Shown here piece by piece: positions 14,880 through 23,136 of a DNA stretch of 64,000 nt (its first letter is position 1; every line of letters starts with the position of its first letter). Below the pieces are notes generated by a model. That model was not told the origin of the DNA. It ran no database searches and saw only the letters and a list, made by a program, of their open reading frames with translations. The stretch comes from Acidovorax delafieldii. Lineage in GTDB: Bacteria; Pseudomonadota; Gammaproteobacteria; Burkholderiales; Burkholderiaceae_C. The stretch lies in assembly GCA_002377855.1 (NCBI GenBank), contig DFQQ01000008.1:1-64000 (forward strand), given 5' to 3'. The position numbers were made by a program, and so were the translations under genes.

Positions 14880-15545
14880 TCAGACCGCGGTCACAAACTG
14901 CTCCAGCGGGCGACGCACCTTCTTCAGGTTCACCAGCCAGTCACCTTCCTCGGCCCGGTACCCCAGCGGCAGGATGGCCACGCTGCGCAAACCCTTGGCG
15001 CGCAGGCCCAGGATTTCGTCGAGCGCTGCAGGGTCAAAGCCCTCCATCGGGGTGCTGTCCACTTGCTCGAACGCAGCGGCAATCACCGCCGCGCTCAGCC
15101 CAATGTAGGCCTGGCGGGCAGCGTGTTGGTAATTCACCTCAGCGCCGCGCTGGGGGTAGGTGCTCAGCAGCATGTTGCGGTAGTTTTCCCAGCCCTCGTT
15201 CTTGAAGCCACGCACCTCATTGGTGTAGTCAAACATGGCGTTGATGCGCTCGGGGGTGTAGTCGTCCCACGCAGCAAACACCAGCAGGTGCGATCCATCG
15301 GTGATCTGCCCTTGGTTCCAGGCGATGGGCTTGATGCGTTCGCGCACAGCGGCGTCGGTCACCACAAAAATCTCGAAAGGCTGCAGCCCGCTGGACGTGG
15401 GTGCCAAGCGCGCGGCTTCCACAATGCGATCCACCTTGTCTTGGGGCACCGCCTTGGCGGGGTCCATCTTTTTGGTGGCATAACGCCACTTCAGTTTGTC
15501 GAGCAAGGCGTTGTCAGCAGAATTTTGTGTGGTGTTGGACATCAT
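14880..15545 (-). CDS. NAD(P)H-dependent nitroreductase, NfsB family
   Basis: A 221-residue flavin oxidoreductase of the NfsB/dihydropteridine reductase type. Visible are LKWRYATKKMDPAKAV (FMN-binding arginine/lysine region), ARLAPTSSGLQPFEIFVV and the C-terminal GYRAEEGDWL. It would reduce nitroaromatics and quinones in the cytoplasm. ATG 15545 (followed by a second ATG at 15542) gives the usual family length; the longer reading frame upstream lacks family similarity. A divergent sensor kinase gene lies beyond a ~360-bp interval. Confidence 0.92.
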   Translation of the reverse strand: MMSNTTQNSADNALLDKLKWRYATKKMDPAKAVPQDKVDRIVEAARLAPTSSGLQPFEIFVVTDAAVRERIKPIAWNQGQITDGSHLLVFAAWDDYTPERINAMFDYTNEVRGFKNEGWENYRNMLLSTYPQRGAEVNYQHAARQAYIGLSAAVIAAAFEQVDSTPMEGFDPAALDEILGLRAKGLRSVAILPLGYRAEEGDWLVNLKKVRRPLEQFVTAV

Positions 15546-15902
15546 TTGAATCACTTTCGAGAAATAGCGTGAACCGTTGGGTTGACAGTGACGAATGTAG
15601 TTTTGTTTCGTGACATCAGATAGCCCGCAACAGGGAACACATTGTTCACCGCATGGCAACAATCACGCCTTTTTCAGTGGCCAACCTGTCCCCATCAGCC
15701 TTGGCTGCACGCCGCTGAGCAAAGAGCGACTGGGCCGAGATGAAGAACACACCAGCCAGCCGGCCACATCCCGTTGCACGCTGGTGGTTGGCCCCCTGGG
15801 CGGCAGGCCCTTACACTGGCGCGCTGCGATGCACTGCTGCACAGTCTTCGCAAGAACCCTGTAGCCCTTGCAGGGGTGCTCGCGCCCTTCGCACCACGCC
15901 CC
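15546..15902. other. Intergenic region between nitroreductase and hybrid kinase
   Basis: No gene is supported. An open frame continuing upstream of the kinase start (from a TTG at 15774) lacks any family feature. The region must contain divergent promoters; none is clear by eye. Confidence 0.5.
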
Positions 15903-18098
15903 ATGAGCCAACCGGACCTCTCCTTCTTGCTGAAAGCCGAGCAGCCCAGCGCTGCCGCCGCCGAGCCTGAGCAGCCCGCGCCTGCGCTGCCTGCCGAACC
16001 GCCCGAGGGATCGGTGGGCGCCCTGATTGCCGAACTGCGCGCCTACCAGGCCGAACTGGAAAGTCAGAACAAGGTGCTGCGCTACAGCCAGACCGTGGCA
16101 GAGAGCGCGTCCGAGCGGTTTGAAACCCTGTTCGCCAGCGTGCCGCTGGCACTGATGGTGGTGGACGAGTACGACATGGTGGTGCAGGCCAACTCCATGG
16201 CGCACCGGTCGTTTCAGCCCACCGAACGCGACCGCCCCCTCTCGGCACTGATGCCTTTCGTTTCCGAAGACGATGCCCCGCGCGTGCACGACGCGTTTGC
16301 GCAGGCGCGGGCGCTGGGGCACAGCGAAGTGACCGAAGTGGTCTTCACCATCGCGCCGCATATCCGCATCAGGGGCGACCTGCACATCGCCCGCATTGAA
16401 GACCACCAGGGCGAAGGCCCGGTGCAGTTGCAGTTTTTGTGCGCGGTGATAGACCAGGGCCCCTTGCTGGCCGAGCGCCATGCCCTGCAGCAAAGCGCTC
16501 AAGAGCTGCAGCAGCGCAACGAACAGCTGCACGCCAGTGAGAAGCGGCTGGAAGCCGTCATCAACTCGGCGCTTGATGCCATCATTTGCGTGGACCAGAA
16601 CGGCCTCATCACCGTGTTCAACCCCACGGCGGCCGCACTGTTCCAATGCAGCGCGGCCGATGCCCTGGGCAGCCCGCTGGAGCGGTTTTTGCCTGCGGCA
16701 GGGCAGGCGCTGGCGTTTGCGCAACTCACCACGCAGGCCATGCTGGGCGAGATGACAGCTTGCACGGCCAGCGCCAAAGAGTTGGCGGTGGAGGTGAGCG
16801 TGTCCTTCGAGCGCCATGCAGAGGGCGAAACCACCACGGTGTTTGCCCGCGACCTCACAGGGCGCAAAAAGACAGAGGCCCACCGCAACGAACTGGAAGC
16901 CCAGCTGCGCGAGTCGCACAAGATGCAGGCCGTGGGGACCATGGCGGGAGGTATTGCGCACGACTTCAACAACATCCTGGGCGCCATCCTGGGCAATGTA
17001 GAGCTGGCCAAGGCCGACTGCGGCCCAGCCTCCGCTGCGATGGAAAGCCTGCTCGAGATTGAGAAAGCCGGGCGCCGCGCGCGCGACTTGGTGCGCCAGA
17101 TCCTCACTTTCAGCCGCAACGAGCCGCCCCGGCGCACGGCGGTAGCCCTGGCCGAGGTGGTCCACGACACCGAGCGCCTGTTGCGCGTTACCCTGCCCCC
17201 GGCCATTGAATTGCACATGCACTTGCAGTCGGGCCTGCCGCCTGTGCTGGCCGACGCCACGCAGGTAGAGCAGGCGCTGCTGAACCTGTGCACCAACGCC
17301 GTCCACGCCATTGGCAGCGCCAAAGGCAGCATCCATGTCGAGGCTGCCGCTACGCAGCCCGAGCAGCGGCTGAGCGAGCGACTGGGCCTGGCGGCGGGCG
17401 ACTATGTCGCCTTGTCCGTGCGCGACACCGGGCCCGGCATGGACGCTGCCACCGTGCAACGCATTTTTGAACCGTTTTTCACCACCAAGCCCGTGGGCCA
17501 AGGCACAGGCCTGGGCCTGGCCGTGGTGCACGGCGTGATGCGCACCCACGGCGGCGGCGTTGACGTGCAGACCTCGCTTGGCGAAGGCAGCTGCTTCACG
17601 CTGTACTTTCCTGTGGCGCAACCAGAGCAGGTGGCCCAGCGCGACGACGATGCCCCCCCGGTGGCGGCCCAGCCTGCCCCCCAGGCGCCCGCCGACACTG
17701 CACAAGGCCAGCGGCAAAGGCACGTCATGTATGTGGATGACGACGAGGCCCTCGTCTTTCTGGTGCAGCGGCTGCTGCGTCGGCGGGGCTACATCGTGAG
17801 CGGCTTCACCGATCCGCATGAAGCCACCGCCGCGCTGCGGGAGCACCCGCACGACTACGACCTGCTGGTGACCGACTACAACATGCCCGGGTTTTGCGGC
17901 GTGGATCTGGTGCGTGAAGCCCGGCTGATCCGCCCCGACCTGCCGGTGGCGCTGGCCTCGGGCTATGTCACGGCAGAGATTGAACAGGCCGCGCTGGCCG
18001 AAGGGGCCCGCGCGCTCATCCACAAGCCCAACGACGTGGAAGAGTTGTGTGCCACTGTGCACCGGCTGGCGCGCGGTGAAGATGCAGCCCGTGCTTGA
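15903..18098 (+). CDS. Hybrid PAS sensor histidine kinase with C-terminal receiver
   Basis: A 731-residue protein. Order: an Ala/Pro-rich N-terminus and coiled segment, a PAS-like domain (~60-190, FETLFASVPLALMVVDEYDMVVQ), a second PAS (~214-330, RLEAVINSALDAIICVDQNG), a HisKA domain with GGIAHDFNN (histidine 353), an ATPase domain (NLCTNAVHA, DTGPGMDA, GTGLGLAVVHGV), and a receiver with DDDE, phospho-acceptor Asp 658 (VTDYNMPG) and HKPND lysine. No membrane segments are seen, so it should be cytoplasmic. No separate response regulator is nearby. Its end overlaps the pseudouridine synthase gene by 17 bp. Confidence 0.93.
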   Translation: MSQPDLSFLLKAEQPSAAAAEPEQPAPALPAEPPEGSVGALIAELRAYQAELESQNKVLRYSQTVAESASERFETLFASVPLALMVVDEYDMVVQANSMAHRSFQPTERDRPLSALMPFVSEDDAPRVHDAFAQARALGHSEVTEVVFTIAPHIRIRGDLHIARIEDHQGEGPVQLQFLCAVIDQGPLLAERHALQQSAQELQQRNEQLHASEKRLEAVINSALDAIICVDQNGLITVFNPTAAALFQCSAADALGSPLERFLPAAGQALAFAQLTTQAMLGEMTACTASAKELAVEVSVSFERHAEGETTTVFARDLTGRKKTEAHRNELEAQLRESHKMQAVGTMAGGIAHDFNNILGAILGNVELAKADCGPASAAMESLLEIEKAGRRARDLVRQILTFSRNEPPRRTAVALAEVVHDTERLLRVTLPPAIELHMHLQSGLPPVLADATQVEQALLNLCTNAVHAIGSAKGSIHVEAAATQPEQRLSERLGLAAGDYVALSVRDTGPGMDAATVQRIFEPFFTTKPVGQGTGLGLAVVHGVMRTHGGGVDVQTSLGEGSCFTLYFPVAQPEQVAQRDDDAPPVAAQPAPQAPADTAQGQRQRHVMYVDDDEALVFLVQRLLRRRGYIVSGFTDPHEATAALREHPHDYDLLVTDYNMPGFCGVDLVREARLIRPDLPVALASGYVTAEIEQAALAEGARALIHKPNDVEELCATVHRLARGEDAARA

Positions 18099-18822
18099 CG
18101 CCGCCCCGGCGCAGCAGGTTGCAGGGCTTGCGACTGCACGCCCCTGCCCTGCCGTGCCAGCGGCGCTGCCCATCCCTGCGGGCGTACAGGCCCTGCACGA
18201 AGATGAACACCTGCTTGTGCTGCTCAAGCCGCCAGGCCTGTTGTGTGTGCCGGGCCGCGGCGAGGACAAACAAGACTGCCTGAGCAGCCGCGCCCAGTCC
18301 CGCTGGCCCGGGGCACTCATCGTGCACCGTCTGGACCAAGCCACCTCAGGGCTGGTACTGATGGCGCGGAGCTTGGCTGTGCAGCGCCTGCTGAGCGAGG
18401 CCTTTGCCGCGCGGCAGGTCCACAAACGCTACCAGTCGGTAGTGCAAGGCCTGTTGGGCCAGCCCGCGCCGGATGGCGATTGGGAGGTGATCGATCTGCC
18501 CATCGCCGCCGACTGGGAACGGCGCCCGCTGCGCGTCATCGACCACGCGGCGGGCAAGCCCAGCCTGACGCGCTGGCGTGCGCTGGAGCAAGACACGGCA
18601 GCGCAGACCACGCGCGTCGAACTGGAGCCCCTCACCGGCCGCACCCACCAGTTGAGGTTGCACCTGGCAGCCATTGGCCACCCCATCCTGGGCGACTCGC
18701 TGTACGCTGACGCAGCCACCCGGGAGAAGGCCCCCCGGCTGCTGCTGCATGCGAGCGCGCTGCGGTTTGCCCACCCAGCGCACGCTGGGGTCTGCGCCTT
18801 TGAGGCGCTCCCGGACTTTTGA
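18082..18822 (+). CDS. RluA-family pseudouridine synthase
   Basis: A 246-residue RNA pseudouridine synthase. The catalytic motif HRLDQATSGLVLMARS contains the essential aspartate; also seen are VLLKPPGLLCVPGRG, KRYQSVVQG and LEPLTGRTHQLRLHLAAIGHPILGD. There is no S4 domain, so it resembles RluA or TruC rather than RluD; the RNA target is uncertain. The start overlaps the end of the kinase gene and has GTGAAG just upstream. The stop codon lies in a dispersed repeat. Confidence 0.92.
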   Translation: MQPVLDAAPAQQVAGLATARPCPAVPAALPIPAGVQALHEDEHLLVLLKPPGLLCVPGRGEDKQDCLSSRAQSRWPGALIVHRLDQATSGLVLMARSLAVQRLLSEAFAARQVHKRYQSVVQGLLGQPAPDGDWEVIDLPIAADWERRPLRVIDHAAGKPSLTRWRALEQDTAAQTTRVELEPLTGRTHQLRLHLAAIGHPILGDSLYADAATREKAPRLLLHASALRFAHPAHAGVCAFEALPDF

Positions 18823-18873
18823 GCCAAATCGCCCGCCAGCGCAATATCAGCCAGCGCGAGCAGCTATGATTTA
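18817..18873 (-). repeat. Dispersed hairpin repeat, copy F
   Basis: Minus-strand reading: ATAGCTGCTCGCGCTGG...TGCGCTGGCGGGCGATTTG. It covers the stop codon of the pseudouridine synthase gene. Confidence 0.75.
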
Positions 18874-19205
18874 AAGAGCGTTCAATGGGAGGTGATCACA
18901 GCAGTCACCTCTTCCGTTGACCTCAGCGCTTTAAAGCCGTCCTGATGGCCGGCGTGCCCGCAAGGTGTTCGATCAGCGCGCCCCCCCGAGTTCTCTTGAA
19001 GCCGGCCCCGATGCGCAGCCTGTGGTTTCGAGATTCGGCATGCACCAAGAGACCCCTGCGCCAATCCCCGCGCCGTGAGTGTCTGCAGCCTCGGGCGGCT
19101 TGCGTCGTCGCAAATAACCGCAATACCGGCGGCTACTGCAGCGCTTGGCGCATGGCAACCCAGACCGATCCGCAGCACTCACTCAGGGATCGATGCGTTG
19201 ACAGC
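18874..19205. other. Intergenic region between two repeat copies
   Basis: About 330 bp between copies F and G, in the interval between convergent genes. Short open frames on both strands show no family features or good starts. I see nothing functional. Confidence 0.5.
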
Positions 19206-19250
19206 CTCCTAGCGCTTATTGCACCAGCGCAGCCTGCTATCTAATCTATA
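19206..19250 (-). repeat. Dispersed hairpin repeat, copy G
   Basis: Minus-strand reading: GATAGCAGGCTGCGCTGGTG..AATAAGCGCTAGGAG. It overlaps the last codons of the EamA-family gene. Confidence 0.7.
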
Positions 19251-20142
19251 GTGAGCGCGAAGGGGCTGCGGGCCGAGACATCGCCCATTGCACCGCCAAA
19301 ATGCTTGCCAGCACCACCAACATGCCCACCAGCGACAGGCCCCGCAGGGCTTGGTCCAGCAACGCCCAGCCCAGCACCACTGCCGTGACAGGGCTGAGCA
19401 ACAGCAGCGATGACACGGCCACCGATGGCAATCGCTCCACGCCCCTGAACCACAGTGCGTACGACAGCAGAGCACCCACCGAACTCAGGTACAGGTAGCC
19501 CCCCACATGGGTGGCGGTGAGCGTCGGAAGCGGCGGGTCCACCCACCAGGCCCAGGGCGCCAGCATGACGCCGCCTGCCAGCAACTGCCATCCCGTGAAC
19601 GCCAGCACTGGCAGGCTGGGCCGCCAGCGGCGCGACCAGAAGGTGCCGGCCGCCATGCAGAGGGTGCCTGCCAGCGCGGCAGCCACGCCCAGCATGTCCC
19701 AGCGCGCCCCCGGGGCCAGCAGCAACGCTGCCATGCCCGCCACACCCACGGCTCCTGCGGCCAGCGCCAGGGCGGGCGGGCGCCGGTGGTCCAGCGCCCA
19801 GGTCAGCCCCATCACTACCAGCGGCCCGATGGCGCCCACCACCGCTGCCACGCCTCCCGGCAATCGGTAGGCTGCCACGAACAGCAGCGCCTGAAAGACC
19901 CCGATGTTCAGCGCGGCCAACACCAGCAAGCGCCACCAGCCCGTCCAGTCGCCCCAGGCAGGCCAACGGCGGCACCACAGCACCAGCAGCAAGCCAGCAG
20001 GCAAGGTGCGCAGCAGCGCCGCGGTGAATGGCCGCTCGGGCGGCAGCAGCTCGGTCGTGACGATGTAGGTCGAACCCCAGATCACTGGGGCCGCTGCGGT
20101 GATCAGCGCGTTCAGCCAAGGGGAGGTACGGTTATCTGGCAC
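19246..20142 (-). CDS. EamA/DMT-family transporter
   Basis: A 298-residue protein with ten hydrophobic segments arranged as two EamA repeats (first ITAAAPVIWGSTYIVTTELLPPERPF..., second LCMAAGTFWSRRWRP...). Such proteins are usually exporters of metabolites or drugs. It is divergent from a MarR regulator 83 bp away, and two related palindromes lie between them, so MarR control is likely. The substrate is unknown. Confidence 0.93.
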   Translation of the reverse strand: MPDNRTSPWLNALITAAAPVIWGSTYIVTTELLPPERPFTAALLRTLPAGLLLVLWCRRWPAWGDWTGWWRLLVLAALNIGVFQALLFVAAYRLPGGVAAVVGAIGPLVVMGLTWALDHRRPPALALAAGAVGVAGMAALLLAPGARWDMLGVAAALAGTLCMAAGTFWSRRWRPSLPVLAFTGWQLLAGGVMLAPWAWWVDPPLPTLTATHVGGYLYLSSVGALLSYALWFRGVERLPSVAVSSLLLLSPVTAVVLGWALLDQALRGLSLVGMLVVLASILAVQWAMSRPAAPSRSL

Positions 20143-20149
20143 AGTTTTA

Positions 20150-20163
20150 TCTTCAAATCAAGA
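20150..20163. promoter_or_regulatory. Putative MarR operator, EamA side
   Basis: TCTTCAAATCAAGA, two mismatches from the perfect palindrome 34 bp away. It lies eight bases upstream of the EamA start codon. Confidence 0.55.
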
Positions 20164-20183
20164 CAAATGACTCTACCATACAA

Positions 20184-20197
20184 TCTTGAATTCAAGA
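20184..20197. promoter_or_regulatory. Putative MarR operator, MarR side
   Basis: TCTTGAATTCAAGA, a perfect 14-bp palindrome 28 bp before the marR-like start codon; size and composition are typical of MarR-family sites. Confidence 0.7.
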
Positions 20198-20225
20198 CAA
20201 TTAATCACCCAACCCTCTTCCAATC

Positions 20226-20741
20226 ATGGCCACCCAACGACCACCCGACGCCGTGGACGCCATCCTTGACCAGTGGCGCCGCGAGCGTCCTGATCTCGAC
20301 GCGAGTCCCATGGGCCCCATCGGGCGGCTCAAGCGGTGCGCTGTGCTGCTTCAGCGCCGCCTGGACGAAACCTTCGCCACGTTCGACCTGACTTCATGGG
20401 AGTTCGACGTGCTGGCCACGCTGCGCCGCTCAGGCGCGCCTTACTGCCTTGCGCCGACCACGCTTTTTTCCACGCTCATGGTCACTTCAGGCACCATGAC
20501 ACACCGCATGGGCAAGCTCGAGGCACAGGGCTGGATCACGCGCACCCCCAACCCCGCCGACGCACGCAGCTCGCTCGTGCAGCTGACGCCCACCGGCTTG
20601 GCGCTGATCGAGCGCGCTGTGGAGGCACACGTGGCCAACGAACACCGCATCCTGGCGCCGCTCAAGGCGGCCGAGCTGGCGGCACTCGATGCCCGGCTGT
20701 CGCAGCTTCTGCTGGCGCTGGAGTCGGACGCGCGGCAGTAG
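20226..20741 (+). CDS. MarR family transcriptional regulator
   Basis: A 171-residue winged-helix regulator. The MarR core is clear: LTSWEFDVLATLRRSGAPYCLAPTTLF, then the recognition helix region LMVTSGTMTHRMGKLEAQGWITRTPNPADARSSLVQLTPTG with the DxRS wing. Members are dimeric repressors released by small ligands. The divergent EamA transporter and shared palindromes suggest a repressor-exporter pair. The SDR gene follows by 54 bp on the same strand. Confidence 0.95.
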   Translation: MATQRPPDAVDAILDQWRRERPDLDASPMGPIGRLKRCAVLLQRRLDETFATFDLTSWEFDVLATLRRSGAPYCLAPTTLFSTLMVTSGTMTHRMGKLEAQGWITRTPNPADARSSLVQLTPTGLALIERAVEAHVANEHRILAPLKAAELAALDARLSQLLLALESDARQ

Positions 20742-20795
20742 GCGCCACTCCAAAAGCCATGCGCGGTGGCACGCACCGCGCAGTAACATGGCGGC

Positions 20796-21557
20796 ATGCC
20801 CCAAAACCACCTTTACATCCTCACCGGCGCATCGCGCGGCATGGGCCTGGCCATGGCCCAGCAGCTTTTGCGCAGCGGCAACACGCTGGTCTGCATTGCG
20901 CGCAGTGCCAACCCGGACCTGGCCGCCGAGGCCCGGGCCGCCGGCGTCACCATCGAGCAGTGGCAGCAAGATCTTTCGCAAGGCGAGCAGGCCGCGCACA
21001 AGCTGCAGGCGTGGCTGCAGGCCCAAGGCCCCCAAGCGTTTGCCAGCGCAACGCTCATCAACAACGCAGGCGTGATACCGCCTATCGCACCCCTGTCTGC
21101 CAGCGATGCGGCCGACCTGGCCCACGCATTGCGCGTGGGGTTGGAGGCCCCTATGCAGCTCACCGCCGCTTTCCTGGGTGCTACGAATGCATGGACCGTG
21201 CCCCGCAAGGTACTCAACATTTCCTCTGGCCTGGGCCGCCGCGCCATGGCGTCGCAGGCCGCCTACTGCGCGGCCAAGGCGGGGATGGACCACTTCACCC
21301 GTTGCGTGGCGCTGGACGAGGCGCTCAAGCCCCACGGGGCCAAGGTATGCTCACTGGCTCCTGGTGTGATCGACACAGACATGCAGGTCCAGCTGCGCGG
21401 CGCCGACCCGGCCGCCTTTCCTGACCGGCAGAATTTCGCCAACCTCAAGACGGGTGGCCAACTCACCTCGCCAGCCGATGCCGCTACCCGCGTGCTCGCC
21501 TGGCTTGCCCGCGCAGACTTTGGAGCCAACCCGGTGGCCGACGTGCGCGAGGCATGA
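20796..21557 (+). CDS. SDR family NAD(P)-dependent oxidoreductase
   Basis: A 253-residue short-chain dehydrogenase. The cofactor motif TGASRGMG (residues 9-16), NNAG, the catalytic serine (NISSGLGRR) and YCAAK are all present. The ending resembles the sepiapterin reductase-like group. It may be co-transcribed with the MarR gene. The substrate cannot be predicted. Confidence 0.9.
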   Translation: MPQNHLYILTGASRGMGLAMAQQLLRSGNTLVCIARSANPDLAAEARAAGVTIEQWQQDLSQGEQAAHKLQAWLQAQGPQAFASATLINNAGVIPPIAPLSASDAADLAHALRVGLEAPMQLTAAFLGATNAWTVPRKVLNISSGLGRRAMASQAAYCAAKAGMDHFTRCVALDEALKPHGAKVCSLAPGVIDTDMQVQLRGADPAAFPDRQNFANLKTGGQLTSPADAATRVLAWLARADFGANPVADVREA

Positions 21558-21700
21558 AAGCACTCTGAGCCGACTCGTGCCCTTCCTGGCTGGGACCGCA
21601 ACTCTGGAGCGAAGAGGCCGGTTTCATGGAAGCACTTGCCTGAACCCGTGCTCTGGACGTGACAGACAACCGCACCGGCGGGCGATTTGCTCATTTATTC

Positions 21701-21737
21701 ATAGCTGCTCGCGCTTCACCCATAAGCGCTGGCGGCC
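21701..21737 (+). repeat. Dispersed hairpin repeat, copy H
   Basis: ATAGCTGCTCGCGCTT-CACCCAT-AAGCGCTGGCGGCC: both arms intact (GCGCTT / AAGCGC). It lies in the 214-bp gap before bktB; nothing else is recognised there. Confidence 0.85.
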
Positions 21738-21771
21738 AGTCTGATCCATAACCATCTGAAAGGACCTTCCC

Positions 21772-22956
21772 ATGACCCGTGAAGTCGTCATCGTCAGCGC
21801 AGTGCGCACCGCCATCGGCACCTTTGGCGGCAGCCTGAAGGATGTGCCCCCCACCGAACTGGGCGCGCTCGTGGTGCGCGAATCGCTCTCGCGTGCCAAC
21901 GTGGAAGGCAAGGACGTGGGCCATGTAGTGTTCGGCCACGTGGTCAACACCGAGCCCAAGGACATGTACCTCTCGCGCGTGGCGGCGATCAACGGCGGCT
22001 GCGGCGAAGGCACGCCCGCCTACAACGTCAACCGCCTGTGCGGCTCGGGCCTGCAGGCCATCGTGAACGCCAGCCAGTCCATCCTGCTGGGCGATGCCGA
22101 TGTGGCCATTGGCGCCGGCGCCGAGAACATGAGCCGCGTGCCCTTTGCCAGCCTGAACATGCGCTGGGGCGCCCGCATGGGTGACACCAAGATGGTCGAC
22201 ATGATGATCGGCGCGCTGCACGATCCCTTCCACAACATCCACATGGGTGTGACGGCCGAGAACATTGCCGCCAAGTGGGGCATCACGCGCGAAGACCAGG
22301 ACCGGCTGGCGGTCGAAAGCCACAACCGGGCCGAGCGCGCCACGCAAAATGGTCTGTTCAAGGACCAGATCGTGCCCGTCACGCTCAAGAGCAAGAAGGG
22401 CGACGTGTTGTACGCCACCGACGAGCACTTCCGCCCTGGCGCCACGATGGAAGACCTGGCCAAGCTCAAGCCCGTGTTCGTCAAGGAAAACGGCACAGTG
22501 ACGGCCGGCAATGCCTCGGGCATCAACGACGCGGCTGCCGCCGTGGTGCTGATGGAAGCCGGTGCCGCCAAGGCCCGCGGTGCCAAGCCCCTGGCCCGCC
22601 TGGTGGCCTATGCCCACGCAGGTGTGGACCCCAAGTACATGGGCATTGGCCCCGTGCCCGCCACGCAGCTGGCGCTGAAGAAGGCCGGCCTCACCGTCAA
22701 CGACCTCGACGTGATCGAGGCCAATGAAGCCTTTGCCGCACAGGCCTGCGCCGTGACCAAGGACCTGGGCCTGGACCCTGCCAAGGTCAACCCCAATGGC
22801 TCGGGCATCTCGCTGGGCCACCCCATCGGTGCCACCGGTGCGCTCATCACCGTGAAGGCCATCCATGAGCTGCAGCGCGTGCAGGGCCGCTATGCGCTGG
22901 TGACGATGTGCATCGGCGGCGGCCAGGGCATCGCGGCAATTTTTGAACGGATTTGA
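21772..22956 (+). CDS. bktB: Acetyl-CoA acetyltransferase / beta-ketothiolase BktB
   Basis: A 394-residue thiolase. From MTREVVIVSAVRTAIGTFGGSLKDV to the ending MCIGGGQGIAAIFERI it closely follows BktB of Ralstonia/Cupriavidus, a thiolase with broad chain-length range used in ketoacyl-CoA formation for polyhydroxyalkanoates and degradation. Nucleophile Cys 90 (NRLCGSGLQ), GHPIGATGA and the second catalytic Cys in CIGGG are present. AAAGGA precedes the start. It stands alone between the SDR and a Bug-type binding protein. Confidence 0.95.
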   Translation: MTREVVIVSAVRTAIGTFGGSLKDVPPTELGALVVRESLSRANVEGKDVGHVVFGHVVNTEPKDMYLSRVAAINGGCGEGTPAYNVNRLCGSGLQAIVNASQSILLGDADVAIGAGAENMSRVPFASLNMRWGARMGDTKMVDMMIGALHDPFHNIHMGVTAENIAAKWGITREDQDRLAVESHNRAERATQNGLFKDQIVPVTLKSKKGDVLYATDEHFRPGATMEDLAKLKPVFVKENGTVTAGNASGINDAAAAVVLMEAGAAKARGAKPLARLVAYAHAGVDPKYMGIGPVPATQLALKKAGLTVNDLDVIEANEAFAAQACAVTKDLGLDPAKVNPNGSGISLGHPIGATGALITVKAIHELQRVQGRYALVTMCIGGGQGIAAIFERI

Positions 22957-23136
22957 GCCCAAGCGCCTTGAAGGCCCGCGGCATCGCATCTCGCGATGCT
23001 GCCATCCCCGAACGGCAAGATACCCCAGCGGGTGATCAGCGATCATCTGCCTCCGGCACCAAGACCGGGAACAAGACCATGGGTGGCGTGCGTGCGCAGC
23101 CACCCGTCCATTGAAACGACTGAGACATCTCCCACC

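Noticed and set aside
15663..18425. A 920-codon open frame opposite the hybrid kinase
   Set aside because: Antisense shadow; no recognisable domain and unnatural composition.
18882..19244. Short open frames on both strands between the pseudouridine synthase and EamA genes
   Set aside because: No ribosome site, no similarity to anything known, and overlapping frames on both strands.
22981..23045. Small inverted repeats between bktB and the Bug receptor gene
   Set aside because: Arms of five to seven bases in GC-rich DNA without promoter context; not distinguishable from chance.
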